Shown here: positions 1-10,781 of the stretch, piece after piece | How the letters are laid out: each line of letters starts with the position of its first letter | Position numbering within the stretch: position 1 is the stretch's first letter | DNA from: Anniella stebbinsi | Lineage: Eukaryota; Chordata; Lepidosauria; Squamata; Anniellidae | NCBI GenBank assembly: GCA_029215795.1 | Contig: JARDYH010000007.1 | Coordinates: 78,875,763 to 78,939,762 of the forward strand | Direction of reading: 5' to 3' | Length of the DNA: 64,000 bases | Made by a program: the position numbers and the translations under genes | The notes under the pieces: model-generated | Told to the model about the DNA's origin: nothing | The model's input: only the letters and a program-made list of their open reading frames with translations | Databases searched by the model: none

Positions 1-239
1 AGGTAAAATCGGTAATGCACTTTGAAAAAGCTTTAAATCGCTCCAGTAGAGGCACCCCCAGTTCAATCTTTGCTGCAATCATGACCTCACCAAATGGCCT
101 TAAGCCAAAGGAAAAACCTTTTTTCAGTCTGTGGGCCCAATTCAATTCTGAAGAAGCTCTTGTGAGCCTGTCAATGCATTTAACTATCTAATCTTTTTCT
201 TTTTCAAGAGAAGAATAAAAAGTGCATCTGTAAATACAG
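1..239. other. No recognisable feature
   Basis: AT-leaning single-copy-looking sequence. I see no repeat motif, RNA gene or coding frame in it. Confidence 0.4.
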
Positions 240-430
240 ATTATTTATTCATTTGTGTATTGATTGGTTTGTACCCTGCGTTTCCACCAAAAATGTGCTT
301 TATTAACAATAATAAAATCTAGCTTTTAAAAATACACTTAGTTAAAATGATCATAAAGGCAAATAGATTAAAAACACATTTTAAAAAACATTAGCATAAA
401 AGAAATAAAAATAAAAATAAACTCAATAGA
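240..430 (-). mobile_element. Degenerate LINE 3' tail fragment
   Basis: TTTATT-rich start, then a long A-rich stretch with many TAAAA and AAATAAAA runs, as in decayed antisense L2/CR1-group 3' UTRs elsewhere in the window. No coding remnant. It could also be simple AT-rich DNA. Confidence 0.3.
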
Positions 431-850
431 ACCTGCTTCAGCAACAGAACAGCTTATATGTCCAAGGCCTGTTTGAATAAAATACCAATTTTTTGCTCCC
501 CACAAAGAAATATCGGAGACATGTTGAGGTAATGTTCATCATTTACACCCAGTAGCCAACATACTAATAATCAATTAGTTCTCTGAGCGTGGATCCTTCT
601 GTAGCCAAAACGGTACCATCCATGCCCAAGAGGGAACCATTAGCAGGCTGGGGGGAGAGATTTGTAGAAGTATCCCCCCCAAAAAAAATTAGGAGAAAAT
701 ATTCTAAAGGGGGGGCCTTCAAAATAACCCAATGAAGACTGAACATACTCAGTGGCCATAGAATCCTGCTGGACTGTTGGCAAAGTGAAGGAAACCAGTG
801 GGAAGATGTAATGGAGTATCCTGAAAGAGGGCATGGCTTATTGTCTTGGA
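431..850. other. Unassigned; short homopolymer runs
   Basis: Contains C- and A-runs near 677-690 and a G-run near 710. No family was recognised, and the small frames here have no protein-like composition. Confidence 0.4.
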
Positions 851-957
851 CCAACCTTCCCCAACCTGGTATCCTCCAGATGTTGTGGACTTTAACTCCC
901 ATCATCCCCCAGCCAGCATGGCCAACAATCAGGAATTCTGGGAGTTGTCATCAGGAC
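851..957. mobile_element. Palindromic hAT-type MITE (family A)
   Basis: Left arm CCTTCCCCAACCTGGTAT, then CTCCAGATGTTGTGGACTTT, ACTCCCATCAT and CCAGCCAGCATGGCCAA, then a degenerate right arm GGGAGTTGTCATCAGG. This is the very common amniote palindromic non-autonomous element of about 130 bp. At least a dozen copies or half-copies occur in this window. Non-coding. Confidence 0.7.
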
Positions 958-1087
958 CAGCCCAATACATTTTGCCGCTTGAAGTGAGGAACAAGATGGC
1001 ACCCCCTCCCATTCCATGTATGAAAGCCAGCTGGCTTGCCAGATGAATCTGTCTTCAATACTGACGATGATACAGTTTCCTCTACTG

Positions 1088-1250
1088 CACCTGAAAGCAG
1101 CAGGCTAACTTAGGAAGCACAGAACAGGCTGCATGGCACACAGTTTTTCCTCCAACACCTTGCTGCCCATCTCTGAATATCTGCCACCTGAGGAAATTGC
1201 CTCACTTTGCCTAATGGTAGAGCCGGCCCTAGTTGTCATATGAAAGGTCT
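1088..1250. repeat. Interspersed repeat (family F)
   Basis: Contains CTGCCACCTGAGG, TTGCCTCACTTTGCCTAAT and GGTAGAGCCGGCCC. The same words recur at 16725-16865 and 42930-43205, so it is a dispersed repeat, probably a DNA-transposon remnant with GGGCCGGC-type ends. Exact ends are not visible. Confidence 0.55.
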
Positions 1251-1552
1251 GTAAGGTTCCCAGTTGATGAAAGCTGCCTTGCACTCTGAACAGGAGCGCC
1301 AGAACACTCCATAACACTGTTGCTAGTCCCACTTGTAACACTCTAAAGCCAGAAGCTACCGAAACAGCCACCATATCATCTAAAAGCTCTTAAACAATTT
1401 ATTCAGTACTTGGAATATCATGAACAAGAAAAGGAAGTCCCATCTGAGGAAGGAGCATGAGATATCAAGCAGCTCTGAGAGACTCCTTTCCACTGCGAAT
1501 TGTGGTTGGTCTCCAGTGGCCAGTGCTTTACATTGTAAAGAAAATGGGATAC
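1251..1552. other. Unassigned
   Basis: No repeat or gene signature was recognised. It may hold decayed flanking parts of the neighbouring elements. Confidence 0.35.
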
Positions 1553-1660
1553 TTCAGCCTTCCCCGACCCGGTGAAGGGATTACAGGTACCATCATCCCC
1601 AGCAGGCATGGGAGTTTAAATCCAACACATCTGGAGGGCACCATGTTGAGGAAGGCAGGG
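1553..1660. mobile_element. Palindromic MITE, family A
   Basis: Left arm CAGCCTTCCCCGACCCGGTG. Right arm AACACATCTGGAGGGCACCA then GTTGAGGAAGGCAGGG. The centre has CATCATCCCCAGCAGGCATGG. Arms are inverted copies of each other. Confidence 0.7.
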
Positions 1661-2150
1661 TTTCATCAAGGATGATGAATAATAAACAGTGAGAGGCACC
1701 AGAAGTCCATATACTGCTGTGGAGATTAAAGGAGACCTTTAAGAACTATAAAAGAAAGAAGACACTGGGAAAATGTCCCAGAACCTTGTGAGACAAACCT
1801 GTGTTTATTGTTGGTTCCTTTCTTTCCTTCACCCACATATCTTCATTCCCAAGTTGAGGAAAGATCATGTATTTGGGACCCTACAGATGCGATGCACAGA
1901 TGTACATACTCAGACCTCTCAATGCAACCCCAATGCATTGTATATTGTTCTGTTTGTTTTGACATTACAGTGTCTGAGAAAATGACATGTAAATGATGGA
2001 GAGACGAGAAACTCAAACATGACCTTCTGATCACGGATCAGTCTTCCAAATAAAGAGCAGATGCTTTCCTTGCATATTAATACTGACCACAGCGTGGGAA
2101 GTGGGATAGGAGCAAACCTCTTCCTCATCTCAGAGCTCACATATTCCTCT
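1661..2150. other. Unassigned
   Basis: Moderate AT content, no family recognised. Overlapping short frames on both strands are consistent with chance. Confidence 0.35.
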
Positions 2151-2262
2151 TAGAATCACAGAATAATAGAGTGGTGTCCAGAACTGGACGCAATACTCAG
2201 GATGAGGCCTCACTAGTGCTGAATAGAGGTGAACCAGCACCTCGCGCAATTTGGAAGCTATA
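2151..2262 (-). mobile_element. CR1 LINE 3'-end fragment
   Basis: Reads as the antisense of a CR1 3' terminus: TAGAATCACAGAATAATAGAG is the octamer-tail zone, followed by GTCCAGAACTGGACGCAATA and GATGAGGCCTCACTAGTGCT. The intervening CR1 3' UTR is missing, so the copy is internally deleted. Confidence 0.6.
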
Positions 2263-2380
2263 CTTACAGTGGGCAGAGGTGAATTCTCTAGATATGGTCA
2301 AAATTTGGGAAGGCAGGATAGACCTGGTGTACACATGCAGTAGGAGGAAGTGGTATGTAGGAACACTGAAAGTGTCTTTC

Positions 2381-2625
2381 TATTATTTATTCATTTATTA
2401 ATAGTATTTTAACCCAACCTTCATCCTAGACTATCAGGTCTAGATACAAAGTGGACAATAAAGCAAAGATGTCCCAATAAAATACAATGGTCATAAAAAG
2501 TACTACCATGCAAAAGAGTAAAATCAAAAGGATTAGAAATGTTAGAGCAAACTAAATACTTAAACATGTCTGGAGGCGGGGGAAAATAGGTTTGAACCTG
2601 TTGAGTTTCAATGAGGTGGTAGTGT
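2381..2625 (-). mobile_element. L2-like LINE 3' tail fragment
   Basis: TATTATTTATTCATTTATTA followed by CCCAACCTTCATCC and A-rich sequence matches an antisense LINE tail (TTTATT repeat, then the 3' UTR). Heavily decayed. Confidence 0.4.
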
Positions 2626-2933
2626 GGACCATTTCACTTTAGATTCACTTTAGATTGCAGGTGAAGGAAAACCCCATTTTGTAATGCTTCTTTGTGGAAC
2701 AAGTCAATACAAGAAGAAATCTAGAACATTGGGGGAGATTCTTGTTTAGCTCATTCCTTGCTCTAAGCATGGTTTAGGGGAGCAATCCAAAATGTGATCT
2801 CATGTCTGTAGTCTGAAGCTGTACAATTCATTCTTTCACCTCTGAATTCCACCACCACCCTCCTGCCACATGTATAGACCCACCAGAACCCTTTGCAGTC
2901 AGTAGGTGCTGTCTTCTGCGCATGCAGTATATC
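2626..2933. other. Unassigned
   Basis: A 13 bp direct repeat, TTTAGATTCACTT, is adjacent near 2637-2656. Nothing else was recognised. Confidence 0.35.
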
Positions 2934-3050
2934 AACCTTCCCCAAACTGGTACCCTCCTGTTATTTTGGACTAGAGATCCCAGCATTCCTGACTATTGGC
3001 CATGTTGGCTGGGAGATGAAGACCAAAACATCTTGGGGGAAGGGTGCCTT
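2934..3050. mobile_element. Palindromic MITE, family A
   Basis: ACCTTCCCCAAACTGGTACC at the left, GGCCATGTTGGCTGGGAGAT centrally and CAAAACATCTTGGGGGAAGG at the right. Arms are degenerate. Confidence 0.65.
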
Positions 3051-3681
3051 AGATGCACATCTGGAACAGGCCCATGCTTGCACATCAACAGCAGTCTGCA
3101 CCATTGGGAAACTCTGCTTTTTTGGAGTTCCTGATCGTAAGGAGCACCCTGTATGGATACAGGCATACTGCAGACATGCATATATAACATGCATACAGTG
3201 GGGTGGATAAGCTGGGGGACCCTGCCACTCCCACCATATGCAAACTTATTGGGGGGGAAATGGGACATAATTAAAAAGGCCTCCTTTCCTTCTCCGATCC
3301 CCTGCAAGCCACATTCTCCAAATGTTTCTGATCTTTCTGGAGCCGAGACAGACCCAGGCGGAATTCGCATCCAACTGTATTTTTGGAAAGCAGGGAGCAC
3401 GGATAATAGTGCGATGTCTGTTTCAATCCATTCCTGAAATTTGAGCTGTGACCTTGAAGGATCCCACTCTCTCAGCCGGATGGCTCTGCACCTTTCCTGT
3501 GTCTAGCCGAGTCGTCGAGTTGAGCTGAAAGCAGGATTGAGCCAAGGTGTCACACACTTTAGCTGCTTGCCTACCGACCAACTTGCCTGGCATCGCTTAA
3601 GGCTCAGTAGTACCATTAGGCAATTCTAGACTCCAGTCTCTGGATCTTATAGGAAGGGAGGAGGCCTCTTTAGAAGACAGT
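3051..3681. other. Unassigned
   Basis: Mostly balanced-composition sequence with a G-run near 3251. No repeat motif or exon-like frame was identified. Confidence 0.35.
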
Positions 3682-3891
3682 GGCTCAATTCGGACGACAC
3701 AATAAACAACTGGTGTGGGGGAAACAATCGTCAGTTGTTTTGACTATTGTGTCATCCGAATGCTGCCATAGCTGATCCTCATCCACACCACAGTTGATTA
3801 TTTATTACCATGCTGTGTGGGGAGTGCCCCCTAGGGTTAGGGTTAGGGTTAGTCAACCCACCATTGACTATCGTGTCGTCCGAATTGAGCC
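3682..3891. mobile_element. TIR element, family C (MITE), copy 1
   Basis: Terminal inverted repeats GGCTCAATTCGGACGACAC (left) and the inverse of GTGTCGTCCGAATTGAGCC (right) bound about 210 bp. The left arm continues into a second inverted unit around CAGTTGTTTTGACTATTGTG. The same element is at 60738-60968. No coding capacity, so it must have been mobilised in trans. No clear target duplication is visible for this copy. Confidence 0.75.
3832..3852. repeat. Interstitial telomeric repeat (TTAGGG)3.5
   Basis: Three and a half perfect TTAGGG units lie inside the family C element. The sister copy at 60738 has unrelated sequence at this position. Confidence 0.9.
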
Positions 3892-4402
3892 AACGTGTAT
3901 TCTATCTGGATTTAATGGTCTTCAGAGAGGGGTTCCTTAAATGGGAATGTTTATTACTTCAAAAGGTGGAAAGCCAACTCTCATTCTCTTGAATGCTCCC
4001 CCCCCCCCAGATTTCTGCCCCAAATATCGCTTATTGATAGTTTACTGATAGTTTCCTACCATTTTCGTGTTTGGTCATCCATCTGCCTTTCACCACTCAA
4101 GCCCACCATAGTAACCAGTTTTCTATTCTAGCACAAACCCTTACAATCTTTTAAGAAAAGTCTGTGAGAAGAAGAGAAAATTTCAGTTTCTTGTTTTGCT
4201 TTTTGTTTTTAATCTAGGCTCATTTGAGACATTCTACATTTTCTACTCTGATGTTATTGCCAAAATGTAAAATAAACTCTAACTTGTGTTTGTACACTGC
4301 CCAGAGAACAGGCAATTAATGTGTGGTATACAAATTCTGTTAATAAATTAAGACATCTATTATTAAAATCCTGTCTTCACCCATCTCCCTAAATTCTATC
4401 AT
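3892..4402. other. Unassigned; C-run
   Basis: Contains a C-run at about 4000-4009 and AT-rich sequence. No gene or known repeat was recognised. Confidence 0.35.
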
Positions 4403-4573
4403 AAAAACGTAAGAAGAGCTATGCTGGATCAGACCAAGGTCCATCCAGTCCAGTATTCTGAGCACACATTGGCCATCTAGCTGCTCATGGAGAAGCCTAC
4501 AACAGGACATGAATGCAACAGCACCCTCCTACCCATATTTCCCAGCAACTGGGGCAGACAGACATACTGCCCA
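4403..4573 (-). mobile_element. CR1 LINE 3'-end fragment
   Basis: ACGTAAGAAGAGCTATGCTG, GGATCAGACCAAGGTCCATC, then ATGCAACAGCACCCTCCTAC and CCCAGCAACTGG form the recurrent reptile CR1 3' terminal region read in antisense. It is 5'-truncated, as expected for target-primed retroposition. Confidence 0.65.
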
Positions 4574-4905
4574 GTTTCGTTTCGTTTCTTTTTGCATGGT
4601 AACATCGGTCTTGTAAGATAGGTATAAAATTTAAGTGACCATATGCATTGCTATTGATGGAAAGTAATCCAAAACCAATAACATGGGGTGGGCAGAAGGC
4701 AGTTTGGGATTTATAAAGCTCCTCTCCCCATAAATTAAGTAGCTGAAAAAGAATGTGGGAACAGGAGATAGAACCAGGAAGAGAAGTTTGTGTAATAGGA
4801 CTTGGGAGGTTGGTTCTGGATACTAGGATGAACATGTGGTCAGATGCATGCTGTTCCTTAATTTTTAGCAAGTGTCTGCTCACCTGAGCTGCTACTTTGC
4901 ACCTG
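4574..4905. other. Unassigned spacer between two CR1 ends
   Basis: A 137-residue open frame on the - strand covers this spacer and part of the CR1 fragments. It has no recognisable domain. Confidence 0.35.
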
Positions 4906-5062
4906 AACATAAGAAGAGCCCTGCTGGATCAGACCAAGGATCTATCTAGTCCAGCACTCTGTTCACACAGTGGCCAACCAGCTGTCGACTAGGGACCCAC
5001 AAGCAGAATATGGCGCAACAGCTACTAAAGTATACAGGCTTACTGACTCTGGTGTATAGAAC
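4906..5062 (-). mobile_element. CR1 LINE 3'-end fragment
   Basis: AACATAAGAAGAGCCCTGCT, GGATCAGACCAAGGATCTAT, TTCACACAGTGGCCAACCAG and CCCACAAGCAGAATATGG. Second CR1 end within 500 bp, same orientation as the one at 4403. Confidence 0.65.
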
Positions 5063-6112
5063 TTAGGTGTCCTACTAAAAGAAAAAATAAAGAAGATCCT
5101 GCAAGACTGAAATCTGCCTACCTTGTGTATGAGAGGGGGGGGGGGCTAATATTTTTTATTCAATTAATATAACTCTTCATTACCCAGAACCCATATTCAT
5201 GCACCTGTCCCCCTTTCTCTCCCAACTATGATCATGCACTCACGTTCCTGCATAGGCTGGCTTGGGAGGACAATGCTTTTAGAAACCCATGAATTATGGT
5301 GCTCATAATTCTGTCCCATAACAATGCTAAAAGACAAGGTTATTCAAGTTTGAAATTAAAATGCGACCATGTAATCTCCAGCTCCCCCCTGCAACCAAAT
5401 CAGCTGGGTGAGATCACAAAGTCAAAGGAGTCAAATACAAAAAATAAAATAAAAATCCGTGCTCCAGACTCTCCGGAGGCTAGAAAAAGATTCAGAGCCG
5501 ACTAAAAATACACAATCACTCCATCAGGTACACGTTTCAGAAGAGTATGTTTCTGAAGGGAATGTCCGTTTCCTTCTAGACATGGGGAAACAGGACGTAC
5601 ACACAGGAGGATTCCAAAGTCGGGACACAGTTTTGTTAACTAGAATTCTCCCCATTCCCACCCACCTTCAGGAACGCAAGGTATGTTGGCTACGCCTTCC
5701 GTTCCCCGTGGTCGTGGTTGGAAAACATCCTATGGAGCTGCTTTCTTCTGATCTAGGGTGAATTTTTGCTGGAGGCCAGCCAAGCCAATCTACGGTGTGC
5801 ATTTTCATAAATGTATGGATTTCAGTCCCGAGATGAGTGGGTAGACAAGATGTGGCCCTTGGCTAAATTTCAAAAGCCCTAAATAAGTAATCACAGCAGA
5901 GCTCTGACAAGAGCAACTGGTCTCTCCCATGGTTGCCCGTTGGATGGAGAGGAAGAGAAGGGGACAGAGAAAGGGTGTCAGAAGGAAAGAGTAAGAGAGA
6001 AAAAACAGGGTGGCAGAGAGAGTGAAAAGTGATAGCACAACCAACTACTGAATTCAGTCACACCCACTGCTAACACATGGCCCCTGACAGACCACCACTC
6101 GATGTGGTCCTC
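5063..6112. other. Unassigned
   Basis: G-run near 5137. A 100-residue frame at 5459-5761 (+) has no recognisable motif. Purine-rich near 5940-6010. No repeat family was identified. Confidence 0.3.
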
Positions 6113-6114
6113 GA

Positions 6115-6470
6115 CAGAAGAAAAGCCATGCTGGATCACACCAAGAGTCCACCAAGTCCTGCATACTGTTCACACAGTTGTCAACCAGGAACCCACAAGC
6201 AGGACGCCATGCAACTCAAGTCCCCTGCCCATGTTATCCAGCAACTGGTGTATACAGGTATACTGCCTTTGAAACTGGAGGTATCACAGAGCAATCAGGA
6301 CTAGTAGCCATTGATAGCCTTCTCCTCTAGGAATTTATCCAATCCCCTTTAAAGCCATCCAAATTGGTGGCCATCACTACGTCTTGTGGTAGCGAATTCC
6401 ATTGTCTAACTATGTGCTGCGTGAAGAAGTACTTCCTCATATTTGTCTTGAATCTCCCACCTATCAGTCA
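6115..6470 (-). mobile_element. CR1 LINE 3'-end fragment, long copy
   Basis: Runs from GAAAAGCCATGCTGGATCAC through CCATTGATAGCCTTCTCCTC, CCCCTTTAAAGCCATCCAAA, CATCACTACGTCTTGTGGTA and GTGTGAAGAAGTACTTCCT-like sequence. One of the longest copies of this CR1 3' UTR in the window. Confidence 0.7.
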
Positions 6471-6518
6471 ATCTTTACCCATCTCTCACCATTGGTTCTA
6501 CTGGCTAGGGGTCATGTG

Positions 6519-6567
6519 GTCCAACAACATCTGGAAGGCCACACGTTCTCCAGCCCTGAGAGATAGC
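6519..6567. mobile_element. Half of a family A MITE
   Basis: TCCAACAACATCTGGAAGGC then CACACGTTCTCCAGCCCTGA matches only the right arm of the palindromic MITE. The left arm is missing. Confidence 0.5.
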
Positions 6568-7147
6568 ATGGGGAGCTTTAACGGAGAAGGAAGCCCTCCC
6601 CACCCCATCCATTTGTAGTGCAAGGTTTTGTTTCCCAGGCCTCACAAATGCATCTTTGATCAACGAAACGGATGACTTCAGCCAACAAATGGTGCACTGA
6701 AAAAGCTACTCAGCAAACACCCAGGAGAACTGCAATCAAAGTATAAACTTGGACATGCAGTGTCAACTTGTGCAAGACCTGCTGCTGCTGATCATATCGC
6801 TGCTGCTGCGGGGTTTGTAGTTGACCCACGGCAATTTTGTGTTAAATTACTCCAACCCAAATTACATGTTATTGCTTTTTCCCTCTCCTGGGGGAAAGGC
6901 AGCGCAGAAGGCAGGGCAGCACAGTAGGGATACATCTGTCCTCCTATACAGGAGATGCAGGGGAAGAGAGAGGAGGGTTGGGCATTGAGGCAGGGCTCAG
7001 GGTAGGGGCGGATAAAGTGTGATTTGAGGGTGGGGTGAGGCATCCCTGTGACTGAGTTCCTGAGGCTGCCTTTGGCCTGCTTCAGGTTCCTCCAGGTCTT
7101 CCATGGGAGCAAGCTTCCTGCAGTATCCCAGCCCTCTTCCCCTGAAG
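6568..7147. other. Unassigned
   Basis: Contains a CTGCTGCTG run near 6780-6809. The - strand frame at 6792-7112 has no recognisable domain. Confidence 0.3.
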
Positions 7148-7236
7148 GTACCTCCCTGGAGTCTGGGTCGTCAAGGCCAGGACCGAAAACCCGAGAATTT
7201 CTGCATGCAAAGCATGTGTACCACCACTGAAATACA
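7148..7236 (-). mobile_element. tRNA-derived SINE fragment (type 2)
   Basis: Read on the - strand: TTTCAGTGGTGGTACACATG, GCTTTGCATGCAGAAATTCT, then CCCAGACTCCAGGGAGG. This follows the 5' half of the squamate SINE with a TTTGCATGCA anticodon-loop zone and a later ACCCTGGAG motif. The box B-like part is decayed. Confidence 0.5.
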
Positions 7237-7588
7237 GGGCTTTTCTACACATGAGGCTGTGAATCCGCTGTATCTACTTTCAATTTCGTCGCAGTATTGA
7301 GATCCAAGTGCAACACAAATAGTGCTTCCTTTTCTGCTTTACTGCTACGTAACACCTAGGTGACACCGTGCAACAGGGGAGAAGCGCAAAATCACAAGTG
7401 GAAAAAGCACGTTCTTCTGCTTTCAGAAATAATACCGCATTTTCCCTGCTCTAAAAAAACTCACAAGAAATGCTTTCTAAAAACAGGCAAGAAACTGAAG
7501 GGTCATCATGGCATTCTCTAAAGAGTCAGTCAACAACTATGAGTAGGGAATCGCGAGCAGACAATAAAGAGCTGGTGTAGGAAAGCTC
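7237..7588. mobile_element. Probable TIR DNA transposon remnant (~350 bp)
   Basis: GGGCTTTTCTACAC at the left is matched by GTGTAGGAAAGCTC in inverted orientation at the right. The interior is non-coding. It is similar in style to 63097-63290, which also begins with a TTTCTACAC word. Confidence 0.4.
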
Positions 7589-8250
7589 AAGTTTCTGTGT
7601 ATTCCAATTGTATGCATTCATCATTCTGCCCTCTATGAACAAGTTTCGTTCCATACTGTAGTCCACAGCTTGGACGCATACGAGTATATACTCCATTTAA
7701 AGAACTGGATCAAAATCCAAAGTACAACCTCTTCCATCTTCATCTACATTGACTCTCCTTCCAGACAAAATCTTGATTTTGTGACAGGGCTACTGAAAGC
7801 CGCTCTTTGGAATCACACCTTCAACCACTTTCCATTTGTCTCCTACTGCACTTCTCTTTTGTGGTTAATGTGGGAGTCGCGACGAACCTGAGCCTATGTG
7901 GGCTTTGATTATTCATCTCTCGCTGTCTAGACACGAAAAGCACATACCTCCTTTGGGGACTCAGGAAAGCCCATGAGCCGGCAATATCAGCCACTTGAAA
8001 TGGAAATATATGTAACAGATAATGTCATTCAGCCTCTTTGCCTTCTCCCACTTAAATGTTTATATTTGCAAAAGATGGTGGGCATTCCTGCGGAGAAAGA
8101 TAGCAGCCCAAATGCCATCTCCTTCCCATTGAGTTTTTCATTAAAACAGCAACAGGTCTTGCTGTGGTTACCCTTTTCCAGAACCTGATGTTACTACATT
8201 GTGTCTGGGTGTGTGTTTTGTTTAATTTGACTTATTTGGATTCATTTGAT
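7589..8250. other. Unassigned
   Basis: No repeat was recognised and sequence complexity is normal. It may be unique host DNA. Confidence 0.35.
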
Positions 8251-8350
8251 ACATTTTTACCCTCCTTTTCTTGACAGAGCTCAGGGTTCACTGATCATCC
8301 CCCTCTCCTTAGCCTCACAACAGCCCTTTGAGGAAAGTTAACCTGAGAGA
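8251..8350 (-). mobile_element. SINE 3'-part fragment (type 1/MIR-like)
   Basis: CCTCCTTTTCTTGACAGAGC, then CTTAGCCTCACAACAGCCCT and TGAGGAAAGTTAACCTGAGA, is the antisense SINE 3' half (TCCTCACAACAACCCTGTGA-type core). Confidence 0.45.
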
Positions 8351-8699
8351 ACCTGACCTGTTACACGTAGCTTGAATTATAGCAGTCATGACAATCCTCC
8401 ATTCCCGAATCACCATTTTATATCATTGTCTGACTTAAAAAAAAAAATGTGGAGCACAAGTCCACTCAACCTATTTCCACCTTCTAGCCATGCCTAGGCC
8501 AGAGCTGCCTGTGGAGGTGGGGCACAGTTTTCTCTTCCTGCAAGGCCTAATTAGCACAGTAGAGGTTCTGCTGGGCTTTGGGTGCCATTTTTCGGAGGAA
8601 GGGAAGCCATCTTTGCAAGTGCCTGATTCTCCCAGTTCCACAAATGGCTCTGACCCGGTCAAACAATGGTTTTAAGCAGTGCTGTTGAAATCCTGCAAT
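8351..8699. other. Unassigned; A-run
   Basis: A poly-A run lies at about 8437-8447. Two opposed small frames at 8471-8675 have no recognisable motif. Confidence 0.35.
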
Positions 8700-8925
8700 G
8701 GCCTTTATTTATTTAATTGATTTATATTCCCACTGTTTCCTTCAAGGAACTCAAGATGGTGTGCATGGCTCTTTCCCCATTTTATTCTCAGAACAACCCA
8801 GTGAGGTAGGCCAGGCCAAGAGGTGGTTACTGTTCCAAGGTCACCTACAGAGATTCCTGAGTGGGAATTTGAATCTGCGACTCTCCAATCCTAGACCAAT
8901 ACTCTTAACTAGTGCAACACATGGT
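8700..8925 (-). mobile_element. tRNA-derived SINE (type 1), near full length
   Basis: TTTATTTATTTAATTGATTT tail, CCCCATTTTATTCTCAGAAC, AACCCAGTGAGGTAGGCCAG, CCAAGGTCACCTACAGAG, GAATTTGAATCTGCGACTCT (box B zone) and CCAATCCTAGACCAATACTC in antisense order. Confidence 0.65.
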
Positions 8926-8974
8926 GCGGCTGTACTGCAAGGTGGAACTAGGCATTACTATGATTATACATGCA

Positions 8975-9142
8975 TGATCCACCCCACCTTCCCCCATTTT
9001 ATCCTCATGACAACCATGTGAGGTAGGTTAGGCTGAGAGTCGGTGACTGGCCCAAGGTCACCCAAAGACCTTCATAGCCAAGCGGGAATTTAATCCTGGA
9101 TCTCCCCAATCCTAGTTCAATACTCTTCAATACTGTACCATG
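8975..9142 (-). mobile_element. tRNA-derived SINE (type 1), second copy
   Basis: CCCATTTTATCCTCATGACA, TGTGAGGTAGGTTAGGCTGA, TGGCCCAAGGTCACCCAAAG and GGATCTCCCCAATCCTAGTT. It is in tandem with, and in the same orientation as, the SINE at 8700. Confidence 0.65.
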
Positions 9143-9633
9143 ATTAGGGATGCCACGAGCACCTGAATGGATCCGTGATTCTTGTAGCCCCTCCCCCTCG
9201 GACCCAGTCAGGCACTCCCGACATGAGCACGGACCCCCACCCAAGCGCCAAAATTCTGCACTTCCCTTTCCTGTGTCAATGGCAGCCAATGGCAATGGGG
9301 GGAATTGCGCAATTTCTGGAGCCTCCATAAATTGTGCGCCCTCTCCCCCCTGCACCAATGGTGGCCTTAAAGACCCCACTGATGCACGGCTAAAGGAGTG
9401 GATGCTCCAGGAAGGGGAAATGCACAGTTTCGGTGGGATGGCAGCTGCTGAGCACTCGCTAGGGCCTCGCGAGCCTCTTCTGAGCAGGTGGCTGCTGCAG
9501 CGTGATGAGCGCCAGCTAAAGCGAGTGCAGGTACATTTGCCCACCTCTGACCATGCTAAATCGCATCTGTTGACAAGATTTGGATGGTTTTAGGCCCACC
9601 TGATACGTATTGGTATGGGGTGGCATCCCTAAT
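9143..9633. mobile_element. GC-rich TIR element (family D end), ~490 bp
   Basis: A perfect 14 bp inverted terminal repeat, ATTAGGGATGCCAC, bounds the element (9143-9156 and its inverse at 9620-9633). The interior is GC-rich, unlike other TAGGGATG-ended elements here, which are AT-rich. Open frames of 147 codons (+) and 179 codons (-) overlap it but show no transposase motif and are probably a by-product of high GC. Non-autonomous. Confidence 0.7.
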
Positions 9634-9698
9634 CCACTTCAATACCTAACTATACCTTAAATACCAGTCCAAGCATTTCTGGGAATGGTGTGTTCCAC

Positions 9699-10160
9699 CT
9701 AGGGATGGGGAAATCTATAAAGTTATTTTTTGGGAAGTCCATCAGATTTCAGCAGCTAAAATTCTTCCATCCCAGTTCTGCATTAATTTGCAAAATTCAG
9801 TGGGAAAACTGCATGGGGGGGGATCTATGCACGGTTTTGTGTGTATTTTTTCCCCAAATAATCTCATTTTTCAGGTAATTTTCCAAGTGGATGCATTTTT
9901 AATGTGCACTTTTAAAATAGATGCATTTTTTCCCCATAACTAAAGCAATTTTTGAGCACTTTCCCCATATATGCCAATGTTTCTTAATATGCATATTTGA
10001 TTGTCTCTGTGTGTTTGGTGCCTCAACATTCAGGAAACATTTGGGGAAATGCACATTTTGGAACACAACTTTATGCTTTGATTCGGGGAGTGCGAATTAA
10101 GCATGTTTGGATTACGAATGTTCATGAAAAAGTCATCCAAGCCTTGTTCCATCCAAGCAT
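9699..10160. mobile_element. AT-rich TAGGGATG-type element (family D)
   Basis: Starts CTAGGGATGGGGAAATC and carries repeated words such as ATGCATTTTT, TTTCCCC and GCACTTT, typical of the squamate element that ends in GCACATCCCTA. The right end is not sharply visible. Confidence 0.5.
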
Positions 10161-10781
10161 CAAACCAGCAAAGGATGCCTGAATTTCCAATTCAGCTCTT
10201 TCCCCCCACCCAACTAGAGAAGTGGTTGTAATGATGCCCCCCCCCCCAACCATGCTTTGACTACCTGTTCTTTGAGCCAAAGCAAACATCTAATCTACTC
10301 ATGATTGCAAAATTAAGTCATCTCTAAAGCGTTCTCTAGTTAAAACAAAAGCCTTGCAGCACCCATCTTAGTGTGTGTGTGTGAAATGTGTATTGGATTC
10401 TGAAAAGGCATAGTTTATCTACCGTTATTCATGTACTACTCAACTGGTACCACTTATTTCTCCATTGATCATTCAGACAGAATAGTTTTTTATATATACC
10501 AAATGTACTCCCGGTAGTGTAGAAGACAGATTTAAAATGTAACTTGATAGCTCTGCAGATGTAATACAGGAACTGTTGCATTAATGACTTGGTAAAGTAG
10601 TATAACTCACTTTTTTTGCCAGACAAGTAGTTAGTGTTATAGCCATAAGAAGCACAATTCCACCGTTGAGTCTCAAAGATATGGTCAATGGGATACTTAA
10701 ACACCCAAAGAAACAACTGTGTATTTTCTTAAACACCACTGCAGATCCCCTGAATAAACCAATGCCGTACAATGATTACGG
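10161..10781. other. Unassigned; C-run and GT tract
   Basis: C-run at about 10238-10248 and a short GTGTGTGTGTG tract near 10371-10382. The - strand frame at 10429-10716 has no recognised motif. Confidence 0.3.

Noticed and set aside
4497..4910. 137-codon - strand frame
   Set aside because: Spans two CR1 3' ends and the spacer, with no domain.
9005..9544. 179-codon frame on the - strand
   Set aside because: Covers a SINE and most of the GC-rich TIR element. No domain, and it contains the SINE box B region.
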